A stretch of DNA of 64,000 nt from Leekyejoonella antrihumi (GCF_007845645.1 NZ_VCQV01000002.1:175702-239701); one strand, 5' to 3'; shown: positions 42,407 to 52,520, numbered from the stretch's first letter. Notes: generated by a model from the sequence alone, not told the origin. Program-made: numbers and translations.

Positions 42407-42889
42407 ATGGAGTTGCGCGACCCCGCGAATTTGGTGTCATCACGGGCCAGGACGTATTGGGCCACGCAGTATGGTGTGCTCGGCGTGATCCTGCTGGCCG
42501 CGGCGACAGCCGGCTCGAGCGTCGGCCGGCTGACCGGCGAGTGGAGGTGGCTCGCCTTCCTGGCGGTGGCACTGGTGCTGGTGGTCGGCGTCGGAGTCAT
42601 CCCGATCTGGCGCTACCGAGTCCACCGGTGGGAGGTCACGTCGACGGCGATCTACACCAAGCGAGGCTGGATCGTTCAGGAACTGCGCATCGCCCCGCTG
42701 TCGCGCGTGCAGACCGTCGACACCGAGCGCGGCCCGATCGCTCAGCTGTTCAAGCTGTCCACCGTGACCGTGACGACCGCATCCGCCAAGGGCGAGATGA
42801 AGATCGAGGGGCTCGACCGGGAGACCGCCGATCGGGTCGTGCAGGAGCTGACCGCGGCGACGGCGACCGGTGCGGACGACGCAACATGA
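42407..42889 (+). CDS. PH-domain membrane protein, YdbS-like
   Basis: A 160-residue bPH_2 (DUF304) protein. Two membrane helices (YGVLGVILLAAATAGSSVG and WLAFLAVALVLVVGVGVIPIW) precede a pleckstrin-like domain (RWEVTSTAIYTKRGWIVQELRIAPLSRVQTVDTERGPIAQLFKLSTVTV). It pairs with the next gene, 13 nt downstream, as in the ydbS-ydbT arrangement of Firmicutes and actinobacteria. The function is unknown. Confidence 0.88.
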   Translation: MELRDPANLVSSRARTYWATQYGVLGVILLAAATAGSSVGRLTGEWRWLAFLAVALVLVVGVGVIPIWRYRVHRWEVTSTAIYTKRGWIVQELRIAPLSRVQTVDTERGPIAQLFKLSTVTVTTASAKGEMKIEGLDRETADRVVQELTAATATGADDAT

Positions 42890-42902
42890 ACGTCACCCCG
42901 AC

Positions 42903-44525
42903 ATGAACGATCGAGACCCGCGGACGGAGGCCGGCGTTGACGGCGAGCCGGCACTGGGCGCGGAGGTCATGGCGGAGGTCGCGCAGGACTTCCCGGCCGA
43001 CGAGCAGTGGCGGCGGCTCAGCCCTCGCATGCTGCTGGTCCACCCCGTGCGCGAGGTCATCCGGTTCCTGCCGGTGCTGATCGGTCTGCTGATCGCGGGA
43101 AGCGCTGGTGGCGGACAGAACTGGTGGAGCCTGATCGGTACCGGCGTTGCGGTGGCGCTCGGACTGCTGCGCTGGTTCACCACCACCTATCGGTTCAACC
43201 AGGCGCAGGTGCAGCTGCGACGAGGTCTGCTCAACAAGACCACGATCTCGGCGCCGATGGACCGCATCCGCTCGGTCGACGTGACCGCGACGATCCTGCA
43301 CCGTGCGCTGGGCCTGGCGGAGGTCAAGATCGGCACCGGCGCGGGGGAGTCCGAGCTCAAGCTCGACGGGCTGTCCGCGCCGCATGCCGCCGCGCTGCGG
43401 GAGGACCTGCTGCATCGACGGGGAGCGGGCGCCCCCACAAGCGATCCCGGCCCCGCCGCGGACGGTGCGGCGGCGCCGGTCGGTGACGGCACGGCAGAGG
43501 GCGTGTCGCTGGTGAAGAACCGGGCAAGCCAGGACGAGCTGATCTATGCGCTGGATCCGGCGTGGATCCGATATGCGCCGTTCAGTCCGGCGGGGCTGAT
43601 CGCGGCGCTGGCGATCTTTGCGGTCGGCGGGCAGATCATCCGTGACTCGGGTCTGAACGTGGAGAACAACGCGCAGGTGCAGAGCACGTGGAGCTCGTTG
43701 GAGGGCTTGGGTGTCGCGCTCGCGGTGATCGTCGGGATCGTGGTTCTGCTGCTGGTCATGGTGATCTTGTCGGTCGGCGGATATGTGTTGTCGTTCTGGG
43801 GTTTTCGGCTGGCACACAACGAGGCCGGTGGGTCGTTCCACACCAGCCGTGGGTTGCTCACGACCCGCGCGACCTCCCTCGAGAAGCGGCGGTTGCGGGG
43901 AGTCGAGCTGCACGAGGCGGTGCCGCTGCGCTGGGCGCGGGGCGCGACGCTGCGGGCGATCACGACCGGCGTCAAGGACGAGGGCCGCGGGATGAGCTCG
44001 ACCCTTGCACCGTCGTCGCCGCGGGATGTCGTATGCCGCACGGCCGACCTGGTGCTCGGCACCCCGGGTGCGCTCGCGACGCCGCTGCAGTCGCACGGTG
44101 CGGCGGCGACACAGCGGCGGTATACGCGTGCACTGGGGACGTGCGCGGTGCCGGCGGTTGCGCTGATCGCGCTGGCGTTCATGGTCGGCCGGGCCTGGAT
44201 CGGCGCGCTTGCGGTGCTGCCGCTGCTGCTCGGCATCGCGCTCGGCCGTTCGCGCGCGAACGCGCTGGGTCACGCGATCACCGCCCGCTTCCTGGTGGCC
44301 CGTTCCGGCGCGATAACCCGGCGCACGAGCGTGGTGGAGCGTGACGGGGCGGTGGCGGTCGGCATCCGGGCCTCGTTCTTCCAGCGACGTGCGGGGGTCG
44401 CCACGGTGCAATTGGCGACCGCCGCGGGCCGCCAGCGGTATGACGTGCTGGACGTGCCGTCGCACGCTGCGGTCGACCTCGCCGAGCAGATCCTGCCCGG
44501 CTACGTCGCCCAGTTCCGCGAGTAG
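42903..44525 (+). CDS. Large PH-domain membrane protein, YdbT-like
   Basis: A 540-residue protein with three bPH_2 units and paired helices between them: RFLPVLIGLLIAGSAGGG...RWFTTTYRFNQAQVQLRRGLLNKTTISAPMDRIRSVDVTATILHRALGLAEVKIGTG, a second around FRLAHNEAGGSFHTSRGLLTTRATSLEKRRLRGVE, and a third around ITARFLVARSGAITRRTSVVERDGAVAVGIRASFFQRRAGVATVQLATA. It is probably a partner of the YdbS-like protein. The role is unknown; the family has been linked to envelope stress. Confidence 0.88.
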   Translation: MNDRDPRTEAGVDGEPALGAEVMAEVAQDFPADEQWRRLSPRMLLVHPVREVIRFLPVLIGLLIAGSAGGGQNWWSLIGTGVAVALGLLRWFTTTYRFNQAQVQLRRGLLNKTTISAPMDRIRSVDVTATILHRALGLAEVKIGTGAGESELKLDGLSAPHAAALREDLLHRRGAGAPTSDPGPAADGAAAPVGDGTAEGVSLVKNRASQDELIYALDPAWIRYAPFSPAGLIAALAIFAVGGQIIRDSGLNVENNAQVQSTWSSLEGLGVALAVIVGIVVLLLVMVILSVGGYVLSFWGFRLAHNEAGGSFHTSRGLLTTRATSLEKRRLRGVELHEAVPLRWARGATLRAITTGVKDEGRGMSSTLAPSSPRDVVCRTADLVLGTPGALATPLQSHGAAATQRRYTRALGTCAVPAVALIALAFMVGRAWIGALAVLPLLLGIALGRSRANALGHAITARFLVARSGAITRRTSVVERDGAVAVGIRASFFQRRAGVATVQLATAAGRQRYDVLDVPSHAAVDLAEQILPGYVAQFRE

Positions 44526-44654
44526 TCACTCGCAACCCCCGAGAAGTCACTCCCAACCGCCGAGAGGTCACTCGCAACCCTCGAGAGGTCACTTCCGCAC
44601 GGCAACGCTGCGATTAGTGACTACTCGGGTGCGATTCGTGACTTCTCGGTGGGG
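44526..44654. repeat. 21-nt tandem/inverted repeat cluster between convergent genes
   Basis: From 44526 three units of exactly 21 nt follow one another, each containing TCACTCGCAACC or a close variant and then CCGAGAAG or CCGAGAGG. After a short spacer (about 44590-44608) the pattern returns in inverse orientation (GTGACTACTCGGGTGCGATT and onwards), so the whole gap can fold back on itself. It fills the entire space between the YdbT-like gene and the convergent mannosyltransferase gene and may act as terminator for both. Confidence 0.75.
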
Positions 44655-46307
44655 CTAGACCCAGCTGGGGAACCACATACGCCACTGCCACTGGCTGTAG
44701 GGGATGACCTGCGCGGTCCAGATCGGCCAGAAGAACACGAAGAGCGCGACGGTGAGGATGGTGAACGCCCCGACTAGAGCGGCGCCGATCTGCCGCCGAC
44801 GCGGCGTGGCGTGCGCCGGTCCCAGGGTCAGGCCGAGCACGAAGACACAGGCGAGCACGACATACGGGGCGAATGCGACCGTGTAGAAGGTGAAGATGGT
44901 GCGTTCCTGGTAGGCGAACCACGGCAGCCAGCCGGCGGCAATCCCGCCGAGGATGGCGCCCGCCCGCCAGTCGCGCCGCAGCACCCAGTGGAAGAGTAGG
45001 AAGACGAGTGCGATGGTGCCCAGCCACCAGATCGACGGGGTGCCGAGCGAGGTGATCGCCTTGCTGCACTGGGCGACGGTGCACCCCTCGTGGCCCTTCG
45101 TCGGACTCTCGTAGAAGAACGACGTCGGGCGGGTCTGCAGCATCCACCCCCACGGGTTCGACATGTAGGGATGGGTCGACGTGATGTTGGCCGCCGACTG
45201 GTACATCTGGATCTGGTACTCCCACAGGGAGCGCATCGAGTCGGGCAGCCAGCCGAACCACGAGCTGTCCGGTGACAGCCCGGAGCTCAGCACGGCCGGG
45301 TGCGACTTCGCCCAGGTGCGGTCGTAGGCCCCAGAGCTGGCGAACCAGCCCCACCAGGTCACGATGTAGACGCCGATCGACAAGCAGACGATGGTCGCCA
45401 GGGCCTGCAGCGAGTCCTTGAGGAACGTCGCCGCGATCCAGTGTCGGGCGCCCACCGCGCGCCGCGCGCCCAGATCCCACCACACGGTCATCAGGCCGAA
45501 CACCACGATGAAGTAGCCGCCGGACCACTTCGTGCCCAGATCGGCGCCGAGACAAAGGGCCGCCACGATGCGCCAGGGCCGTATGCCGAGCCACGGGCCG
45601 GCCAGGTCATGCCGCGCCCAGGTGCCGGCGGACCGCAGCACCGCCACCTTGTCGGCGAGGATGCGCCGCGATCTGTCGCGGTCGGCAAGCAGCGCCACAA
45701 ACGCGGCGAGCGCCCAGAACATCACCATTTCGTCGAGGATCCCGGTGCGGGACATGACGAATGCCTCACCCTCGACGCACAGCAGCAGCGCGGCGAGCGT
45801 GGCCAGCAGCGCGGACCGGAACAGGTGCCACGCGGCGCGGCCGACCAGGTATACAGCGATGGTGCCGCACACGGCGACCGCAAAACGCCAGCCGAACGAG
45901 CTGTTGATGCCAAAGAGGTGCTCCCCGAAGCCGATCAGCCACTTGCCGCCCGGCGGGTGCACCACGAAGTCGGTCTGACTGCCATAGATGTGGAAGTTGC
46001 CCATGGTGAACAGCGAGTCGGGATTCTCCACCGCGTTCGGCGGTTTCCTGGCGTAGCCGTAGAGCATCTGCGACCAGCCCTGCTTGACGTAGTACGTCTC
46101 GTCGAAGATGAGCTGGTGGGGGCGCCCGAGGTCCCAGAACCGCAGGACCCCGCCGATCACGGTGACCAGTGCCGGGCCGAGCCAGGCCCACAGCTTCTCC
46201 TGCGCGGAACGCGGCCTACCCAGCAGGCGATGCCGCAGCTCGCTGCGGATGGAGGTCTCCGCGCCCGGCTGCGCACCGGACGCAGAACGCGTCAGCGTGG
46301 CTGTCAC
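44655..46307 (-). CDS. pmt: Dolichyl-phosphate-mannose-protein mannosyltransferase (GT39)
   Basis: Polytopic membrane glycosyltransferase of 550 residues that O-mannosylates exported proteins, using a polyprenyl-phosphomannose donor. The catalytic DE motif is in LIFDETYYVKQGW (about 68-80). HPPGGKWLIGFGEHLFG and the large loop with STHPYMSNPWGWMLQTRPTSFFYE are Pmt hallmarks. About 11 helices are visible. The GTG start is preceded by GAGGGGGA. It is divergent from rsmI, the conserved actinobacterial order. Confidence 0.93.
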   Translation of the reverse strand: MTATLTRSASGAQPGAETSIRSELRHRLLGRPRSAQEKLWAWLGPALVTVIGGVLRFWDLGRPHQLIFDETYYVKQGWSQMLYGYARKPPNAVENPDSLFTMGNFHIYGSQTDFVVHPPGGKWLIGFGEHLFGINSSFGWRFAVAVCGTIAVYLVGRAAWHLFRSALLATLAALLLCVEGEAFVMSRTGILDEMVMFWALAAFVALLADRDRSRRILADKVAVLRSAGTWARHDLAGPWLGIRPWRIVAALCLGADLGTKWSGGYFIVVFGLMTVWWDLGARRAVGARHWIAATFLKDSLQALATIVCLSIGVYIVTWWGWFASSGAYDRTWAKSHPAVLSSGLSPDSSWFGWLPDSMRSLWEYQIQMYQSAANITSTHPYMSNPWGWMLQTRPTSFFYESPTKGHEGCTVAQCSKAITSLGTPSIWWLGTIALVFLLFHWVLRRDWRAGAILGGIAAGWLPWFAYQERTIFTFYTVAFAPYVVLACVFVLGLTLGPAHATPRRRQIGAALVGAFTILTVALFVFFWPIWTAQVIPYSQWQWRMWFPSWV

Positions 46308-46435
46308 GCGGGTCCCCCTCTGGCGTCTGCTGGTCGTGGCCGGGGCTCAGGTTATCCGAGCAACCCGTGGCGGCGGCGTGCAGCGCCCCGGATGTCAGAT
46401 GGCGGGCGATCGCCGCCGCATGCGACAGTGTCGAC

Positions 46436-47308
46436 ATGACCGACCCCCGCCTGGAAGAGCCGACCGCGAGCGAGGGTGTGCTCGTCCTGGCGGCGACCCC
46501 GATCGGTGACCCCTTGGACGCCGCGCCGCGGCTGGCGCAGGAGCTGGCCGGCGCCGATGTGGTGGCGGCCGAGGACACGAGGCGCACCAAACGGCTCTGC
46601 GACGCGCTCGGCGTGACCGTGGGCGGGACGATGCTCAGCTATCACGAGCACAACGAGGCCAGGCGCACCCCGGAGCTGGCGGACCGCATTGCCGCGGGGG
46701 AGCGGGTCCTGCTGGTGACTGACGCCGGTATGCCGTCCGTGTCGGACCCGGGATACCGCCTGGTGGTCGCTTGCACCGAGCGCGACCTGCGGGTCACCTG
46801 CGTGCCGGGGCCGTCCGCGGTGCTCATGGCGCTCGCGGTGTCCGGGCTGCCGGTGGACCGGTTCTGCTTCGAGGGCTTTCTGCCGCGCAAGCCGGGTGAA
46901 CGCGGTCGGGCGCTGGGCGCTCTGGCGACCGAGCGGCGCACGATGGTCTTCTTCGAGGCGCCGCATCGCCTGGCGAGCACCTTGGCGGCGATGGCCACCG
47001 CATTCGGGCCGGATCGCCGAGCCGCCGTATGCCGAGAGCTCACCAAGACCTACGAGGAGGTGCGCCGGGGCGGGCTCGGCGAGCTGGCCCAGTGGGCTGC
47101 CCAGGGTGCGCGCGGCGAGATCACCGTGGTGGTCTCGGGTGCGAGTGCCGCGGGCGGCTCCGTGGCGGAGCTGGTGCCGCAGGTCCTTGAGCGGGTGGCC
47201 GACGGCGAGCGGATGAAGCAGGTCTGCGCGGAGATCGCGGAGGCGACCGGATGCGCGAAGAAGACGCTGTACGACGCGGCGCTGGCGGCACGGCATACGG
47301 CGGGCTGA
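46436..47308 (+). CDS. rsmI: 16S rRNA (cytidine1402-2'-O)-methyltransferase
   Basis: SAM-dependent methyltransferase acting on C1402 in the ribosomal P site. The 290 residues show VLVLAATPIGDPLDAAPRLAQELAGADVVAAEDTR (family N-terminus), SYHEHNE, VTDAGMPSVSDPGYRLV and PGPSAVLMALAVSGLP. The start is the ATG at 46436. No strong Shine-Dalgarno is seen and the leader is short. Confidence 0.94.
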   Translation: MTDPRLEEPTASEGVLVLAATPIGDPLDAAPRLAQELAGADVVAAEDTRRTKRLCDALGVTVGGTMLSYHEHNEARRTPELADRIAAGERVLLVTDAGMPSVSDPGYRLVVACTERDLRVTCVPGPSAVLMALAVSGLPVDRFCFEGFLPRKPGERGRALGALATERRTMVFFEAPHRLASTLAAMATAFGPDRRAAVCRELTKTYEEVRRGGLGELAQWAAQGARGEITVVVSGASAAGGSVAELVPQVLERVADGERMKQVCAEIAEATGCAKKTLYDAALAARHTAG

Positions 47309-47317
47309 CGTCGGCGG

Positions 47318-47668
47318 TTAGGTCTGGTCGCAGAGCGGGTCGGTGGGCAGTCGCAGCTTGGTCTTGCCGGTGTCGCCGGGAGACTGCGGGTTGTAACAGA
47401 CCCAGACCACTTTGCCGTCGGAGTGGAACCGGACGGCGCCGACCTCACCGGTGGTCTGGTGCTTGGTGCCGTTGACCGTGTAGTCGACGGTTAGCTTCAG
47501 CCGGTTGCCGGATGGCTGCGTCTTGACCACGGTGCCACCGGTCATTCCGGGGCTCTGGATGCCGGCGGGGTGCTCGACGTGCCACCAGTAGCCAACGACG
47601 ACGGCGATCACGACGAGCGTCACGGCCGCCTTGATCCAGTCGCGCTGCTTACGGGAGATTCTCGACAT
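47318..47668 (-). CDS. DUF3592-like single-pass membrane protein
   Basis: A 116-residue protein with an N-terminal helix (WIKAAVTLVVIAVVVGYWWHV) and an extracellular beta-rich region (GTVVKTQPSGNRLKLTVDYTVNGTKHQTTG, then GKVVWVCYNPQSPGD) typical of DUF3592. The function is unknown. The ATG lies inside the end of the next gene upstream on the same strand (20-nt overlap), so the two are coupled. Confidence 0.75.
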   Translation of the reverse strand: MSRISRKQRDWIKAAVTLVVIAVVVGYWWHVEHPAGIQSPGMTGGTVVKTQPSGNRLKLTVDYTVNGTKHQTTGEVGAVRFHSDGKVVWVCYNPQSPGDTGKTKLRLPTDPLCDQT

Positions 47669-48248
47669 ACCTCTGGTTCCTGGCGTAGGTCCTCACTCGA
47701 CGAATGATGGTCCATGACGCGCACGCGAGCGCAATCAGGGCGAGGATCACCAGGACGGGCAGGAACACCGCGATCAGGCTCAGCCCCATGGATGCGGTGT
47801 CCTCCACCGTCGACAGGATGGGGGCGGCGACGCCGAAGGAGGCGATGTTGGCGACCGGCCGCGCGGCCGACTTGGCCCCATGCACGAGCCCGGCGATGAC
47901 GAGGCCGCCGACGGCGCCGATCCAGACGTGCTGCTGCATGAACGAGCTGTGGTCCAAGGTGCCCGCGGACTGGGTCGCTGCCCCGATCAGGCCGCCCGTC
48001 GCCGGCCGGATGGCCGTGCCGACCAGGTCGTTGACGCTGTCGACGGCCGGGATCTTATCCAGTACGAGCTCGCTGACCAGCAGTAGGACGCCGATGCCGA
48101 TCGCCCACGGCGACTCGATCCAGTGGTATGCCGGGGGCAGGTTGATCACGTCGGTGAACCGAGCGAGCAGCGCCACCAGCAGGAACGGGATGTAGGCGTT
48201 GAGCCCGGCTGCGGCGGACAGGCCGGCGCCGGTGAGTGCAGCGAACAT
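47649..48248 (-). CDS. DUF4126 membrane protein
   Basis: A 199-residue integral membrane protein with about five helices: LTGAGLSAAAGLNAYIPFLLVALLARF, PWAIGIGVLLLVSELVLDKIPAVDSVNDLVGTAIRPATGGLI, HVWIGAVGGLVIAGLVHGAKSAARPVAN and LSLIAVFLPVLVILALIALACASW. The GLNAYIP and VDSxxD(L)xxTxIRPxxG motifs identify DUF4126; function unknown. GGAGGACACC directly precedes the ATG. Confidence 0.85.
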   Translation of the reverse strand: MFAALTGAGLSAAAGLNAYIPFLLVALLARFTDVINLPPAYHWIESPWAIGIGVLLLVSELVLDKIPAVDSVNDLVGTAIRPATGGLIGAATQSAGTLDHSSFMQQHVWIGAVGGLVIAGLVHGAKSAARPVANIASFGVAAPILSTVEDTASMGLSLIAVFLPVLVILALIALACASWTIIRRVRTYARNQRYVENLP

Positions 48249-48290
48249 GGTGTCCTCCATGCAGGTCGGGTGAGGTGCATCGTTGCAGAC

Positions 48291-48340
48291 CCAACCCCCG
48301 AGAGGTGAGGTGCGAACCCCCGAGACGTGAGCTATCGACA
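48291..48340. repeat. 21-nt family repeat, two units
   Basis: Two units with cores CCCCCGAGAGGTGAGGTGCG and CCCCCGAGACGTGAGC lie 21 nt apart just upstream of the DUF4126 gene. They match the units at 44526 and 48481. Confidence 0.6.
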
Positions 48341-48350
48341 CCGGCACCGG

Positions 48351-48470
48351 TCAGGGGCTGTCCGTCCTCCGAAAGGTCGCCGGGATCACCGACAGCAGCC
48401 GAGTGAAGTGGCGGTGCAGATGGGACTGGTCGTGGAACCCACCGAGCGTGGCGGCCTGCGCGATCGGCTC
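48351..48470 (-). pseudogene. C-terminal remnant of an AraC-family regulator
   Basis: On the minus strand 39 codons ending in TGA (48353-48351) read EPIAQAATLGGFHDQSHLHRHF, then TRLLSVIPATFRRTDSP. This is the second helix-turn-helix of an AraC regulator (consensus GFxDQSHLxRxFxxxxGxTP). The frame has no start, and the similarity begins inside a 17-bp sequence (48460-48476) repeated at 48649. The rest of the gene is gone and its place is filled by the repeat field, so it is a clear deletion remnant. Confidence 0.8.
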
Positions 48471-48665
48471 GCACCTGCATACCCGAGTCGCGAGAGGTCA
48501 CAGATAACCCGCGAGAGGTCACATATAGCACTCGAATAGTCAGTGCGTGACCACTCGGGTGCTATTTGTGCCCGCTCGGGTGCTATTCGTGACTTCTCGG
48601 GTGTGATTCGTGACGTCTCGGGGGTGCGAGGGATATCCGGTCGATCCGGCGATCGGCTCGCACCT
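48460..48665. repeat. Repeat field bounded by a 17-bp direct repeat
   Basis: GCGATCGGCTCGCACCT occurs at 48460-48476 and 48649-48665. Between the copies lie 172 bp of repeats: forward units with CGCGAGAGGTCACAGATAAC and CGCGAGAGGTCACATATAGC (about 48487-48530), then inverted units (about 48545-48625) with ACTCGGGTGCTATT spaced 21 nt. The second copy of the direct repeat runs into the metG -10 box (TAGGAT, 48665-48670). The structure suggests insertion or expansion of the repeat with duplication, or recombination, at the expense of the AraC gene. Confidence 0.7.
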
Positions 48666-48678
48666 AGGATTGCTGGTC

Positions 48679-50580
48679 ATGAAGGTTCTGTCCGCTGTCG
48701 CCTGGCCATACACCAACGGTCCGCGCCATATCGGCCACGTCGCCGGTTTTGGTGTGCCGTCCGACGTCTTCAGTCGTTACATGCGGATGGCGGGCCACGA
48801 CGTGCTGATGGTCAGCGGCACCGACGAGCACGGCACCCCGATCCTGGTCCTTGCCGAGCAGGAGGGCCTGAGCGTCCAGGAGGTCGTCGACAAGTACAAC
48901 GCCGTCATCGCGCAGGACCTGACCGATCTCGGCCTGTCCTACGACCTGTTCACCCGCACCACGACCCGCAATCACTACACGGTCGTGCAGGAGATGTTCC
49001 GCACGATCCACGCGAACGGCTACCTGGTCGAGCGGACCGCCCTCGCGGCAATCAGCCCGTCGACCGGTCGCACTCTGCCGGACCGCTACCTGGAGGGCAC
49101 CTGCCCGATCTGCGGGTTTGGCGAGGCGCGCGGTGACCAGTGCGACAACTGCGGAAACCAGCTGGACCCGAGCGACCTGATCGATCCGCGCAGCAAGATC
49201 AACGGGGAGATCCCGAAGTTCGTCGAGAGCACGCATTTCTTCCTCGACCTGCCGGCGCTCGCGGGCGAGCTGCAGCGCTGGCTGGATGAGGTCGACGGCA
49301 CCGGACTGTGGCGCCCGCACGTCATCAACTTCGCCAAGAACCTCGCCAAGGACATGCACCCGCGAGCGATGACTCGCGACATCGACTGGGGCATCCCGAT
49401 CCCGGTGGACGGCTGGGAGTCCAAGCGCTTCTACGTCTGGTTCGACGCGGTCATCGGCTACCTGTCGGCGGCGATCGAGTGGGCGCGCCGCACCGGCGAC
49501 CCGGAGCGGTGGCGCGACTGGTGGAATACGCCCCAGGAAGTTCTCCGCTCCGCAGGCTCCGCTCCGATACTTCCCGGGGACCCCGAGGAGACGCCCGAGG
49601 TAGCCAGGTCGTACTACTTCCAGGGCAAGGACAACATCACCTTCCACGCCCAGATCTGGCCTGCCGAGCTGCTCGCCTACGCCGGCCGCGGCGACAAGGG
49701 CGGTCAGCCCGGCCCGTATGGCGTGCTGAACCTGCCGACCGAGGTCGTCGCCTCGGAGTTCATGACCATGGAGGGCAAGCAGTTCTCGACCTCCCGCGGC
49801 CACGTGATCTACGTGCAGGACATGGTTGCCCGCTACGGCCCGGACGCCGTGCGCTACTTCATCAGCGCCGCCGGTCCCGAGAACCAGGACAGCGACTTCA
49901 CCTGGGCCGAGTTCGTGCAGCGCAACAACTCCGAACTCGTCGCGGGCTGGGGCAACCTGGTCAACCGCACGGCGTCGATGATCGCCGGCCGGTTCGGTCA
50001 GATCCCGCAGCCGGCGCAGCTCGAGCCGATCGACGAGGCGCTGCTGGCCCAGGTGCACGGCGCCTTCGCGACCGTAGGCGCGCTGATCGAGCGGCACCGG
50101 CAGAAGGCGGCGCTCGCCGAGGTGATGCGGGTGGTGCGCGAGGCCAACAAGTACGTCTCGGACACCGAACCGTTCAAGATGAAGGCGGACGACCAGCGCC
50201 AGCGGCTGGCGACGGTGCTGCATACGCTGGTCCAGGCCGTCAGTGACCTCAACCGGATGATGGCGCCGTTCCTGCCGCACAGCGCCAACAAGATCGCGGC
50301 GGCCCTCGGCGCCGAGGGGCAGTTCATGCCGATGCCAAGGCTGGAGCGGGTGCGCGACCTCGACGACGACTCGCGGTCCTACCCGATCATCACGGGGGAG
50401 TATTCCAAGACGCCCGCCTGGGGGCCCGTGGATGTGATCATCGGCACACCGATCGCCAAGCCGACACCGGTCTTCACCAAGCTCGACCCGTCGGTGGTCG
50501 ACGAGGAGCGTGCACGGCTAAACCCCACGAAGTCCTCGCTTCGCGGGGACTCCGAGCAGGACAGCACGGTGGATCGGTGA
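48679..50580 (+). CDS. metG: Methionyl-tRNA synthetase, with an unusual insertion
   Basis: Class I synthetase of 633 residues. The N-terminus [20 protein letters not shown] carries the HIGH motif. A zinc knuckle ([18 protein letters not shown], about 142-159) follows, then NRTxS-type anticodon region residues, and the KMSKS-equivalent loop is GKQFSTSRG (about 367). Between WWNTP and [11 protein letters not shown] (about residues 290-311), where relatives have a few residues, there is an extra segment of about 20 residues ([20 protein letters not shown] and onwards) encoded by a palindromic element. A second element encodes part of the C-terminal tail. TAGGAT at 48665, 8 nt before the ATG, indicates a leaderless mRNA. 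Confidence 0.93.
   Translation: MKVLSAVAWPYTNGPRHIGHVAGFGVPSDVFSRYMRMAGHDVLMVSGTDEHGTPILVLAEQEGLSVQEVVDKYNAVIAQDLTDLGLSYDLFTRTTTRNHYTVVQEMFRTIHANGYLVERTALAAISPSTGRTLPDRYLEGTCPICGFGEARGDQCDNCGNQLDPSDLIDPRSKINGEIPKFVESTHFFLDLPALAGELQRWLDEVDGTGLWRPHVINFAKNLAKDMHPRAMTRDIDWGIPIPVDGWESKRFYVWFDAVIGYLSAAIEWARRTGDPERWRDWWNTPQEVLRSAGSAPILPGDPEETPEVARSYYFQGKDNITFHAQIWPAELLAYAGRGDKGGQPGPYGVLNLPTEVVASEFMTMEGKQFSTSRGHVIYVQDMVARYGPDAVRYFISAAGPENQDSDFTWAEFVQRNNSELVAGWGNLVNRTASMIAGRFGQIPQPAQLEPIDEALLAQVHGAFATVGALIERHRQKAALAEVMRVVREANKYVSDTEPFKMKADDQRQRLATVLHTLVQAVSDLNRMMAPFLPHSANKIAAALGAEGQFMPMPRLERVRDLDDDSRSYPIITGEYSKTPAWGPVDVIIGTPIAKPTPVFTKLDPSVVDEERARLNPTKSSLRGDSEQDSTVDR
49531..49579. repeat. Palindromic element, copy B (inside metG)
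   Basis: A 49-nt element with arms CCCCAGGAAGT and ACTTCCCGGGG (one mismatch), in frame within metG. It encodes the extra segment between the catalytic-fold elements and is related by its ends to the copies at 26437, 50523 and 53604. Confidence 0.65.
50523..50548. repeat. Palindromic element, copy C (3' end of metG)
   Basis: The shortest copy, 26 nt, with arms CCCCACGAAG and CTTCGCGGGG (single A/C mismatch) and a 6-nt centre. It is read as PTKSSLRGD in the MetG tail, just before the tatD start. Confidence 0.7.
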
Positions 50581-51434
50581 GCACGGAGCGTGACAGCGGC
50601 GGGCATCGCAGCCCGCCGCCGGCGCCAGACCGGCTGCCGATCCCGGTGGTCGACAACCACACCCATCTGGACATCGCCCGCGACGGCGCCAACCCGGTCG
50701 ATCCTGCGCTGGCCATCGAGGCGGCGGTCGCGGTAGGCGTCGATCGGATGGTGCAGGTCGGCTGCGACCTGGCCGGCGCCGAGTGGACGGTGCAGGCGAT
50801 CGACCGGCACCCGCAGCTGCTCGGCGGCATCGCCATCCACCCCAACGAGGCACCCGGTCACGACGAGCGCGGGGACGTCCCTGAGGCGCGGGCGCGCATC
50901 GAGGAGCTGGCCGCGCACGACCGCGTCCGGGTGATCGGTGAAACCGGACTCGACTACTTCCGCACAGGCCCGGAAGGCGTTGCCGCGCAGCAGGACTCAT
51001 TCCGCTGGCACATCGACCTGGCGAAGCGCACCGGCAAGGCGCTGCAGATCCACGACCGTGACGCCCACGACGACGTGCTGCGCATCCTGCGGGAGGAGGG
51101 CGCACCGGCGAAGACGGTCCTGCACTGCTTCTCCGGTGACCTGCAGATGGCGCGCGAATGTGTTGCGCGCGGCTACTACCTGTCGTTCTCGGGCACCGTG
51201 ACCTTCAAGAACGCGCGCGGTCTGCGGGATGCGCTGGCGGTGACGCCGCTGGAGCACCTGCTGGTGGAGACCGACGCGCCCTACCTCACGCCGGCACCGC
51301 ACCGCGGCGCCCCCAACGCGCCCTACCTGGTGCCGGTCACGGTGCGGGCAATGGCAGGGGTCCTGGGGGTCGCCGTGCCGCAGCTGTGCACCGCCCTTTC
51401 GGACAACAGTGAGCGGGTCTACGGACCCTGGTGA
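50577..51434 (+). CDS. tatD: TatD-family metal-dependent DNase
   Basis: TIM-barrel hydrolase of 285 residues (3'-5' exonuclease activity in E. coli TatD). Metal ligands are visible in VVDNHTHLD (about 26-34), VIGETGLDY (Glu, about 120), [19 protein letters not shown] (His, about 182) and [11 protein letters not shown] (Asp, about 232). The GTG start overlaps the metG stop by 4 nt. Confidence 0.94.
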   Translation: MSTERDSGGHRSPPPAPDRLPIPVVDNHTHLDIARDGANPVDPALAIEAAVAVGVDRMVQVGCDLAGAEWTVQAIDRHPQLLGGIAIHPNEAPGHDERGDVPEARARIEELAAHDRVRVIGETGLDYFRTGPEGVAAQQDSFRWHIDLAKRTGKALQIHDRDAHDDVLRILREEGAPAKTVLHCFSGDLQMARECVARGYYLSFSGTVTFKNARGLRDALAVTPLEHLLVETDAPYLTPAPHRGAPNAPYLVPVTVRAMAGVLGVAVPQLCTALSDNSERVYGPW

Positions 51435-51528
51435 CCTCGGTCACAGCGGTCCGCACATTCACAGCGGAGACACACCCGTTCGTTACCAAAATTTGACCTT
51501 TGGGGTATTGATCCATCACGGTAGGTGA

Positions 51529-52515
<987 letters not shown>

Positions 52516-52520
52516 TCCAG

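Noticed and set aside
42750-44465. 571-residue minus-strand frame opposite the YdbT-like gene
   Set aside because: Arg/Gln/His-rich shadow without motifs; the plus strand has three clear PH units.
46424-46438. CGACAGTGTCG palindrome just before rsmI
   Set aside because: It shares 8 bases with the lipid operator, but rsmI is a ribosome-modification gene and the outer positions do not match; likely chance.
44526-48665. CRISPR array at the tandem repeats
   Set aside because: Units are adjacent with no unique spacers, they degenerate and invert, and no cas genes are present.
48664-50280. 538-residue minus-strand frame opposite metG
   Set aside because: Shadow of metG, whose HIGH, zinc and STSRG motifs are all on the plus strand.
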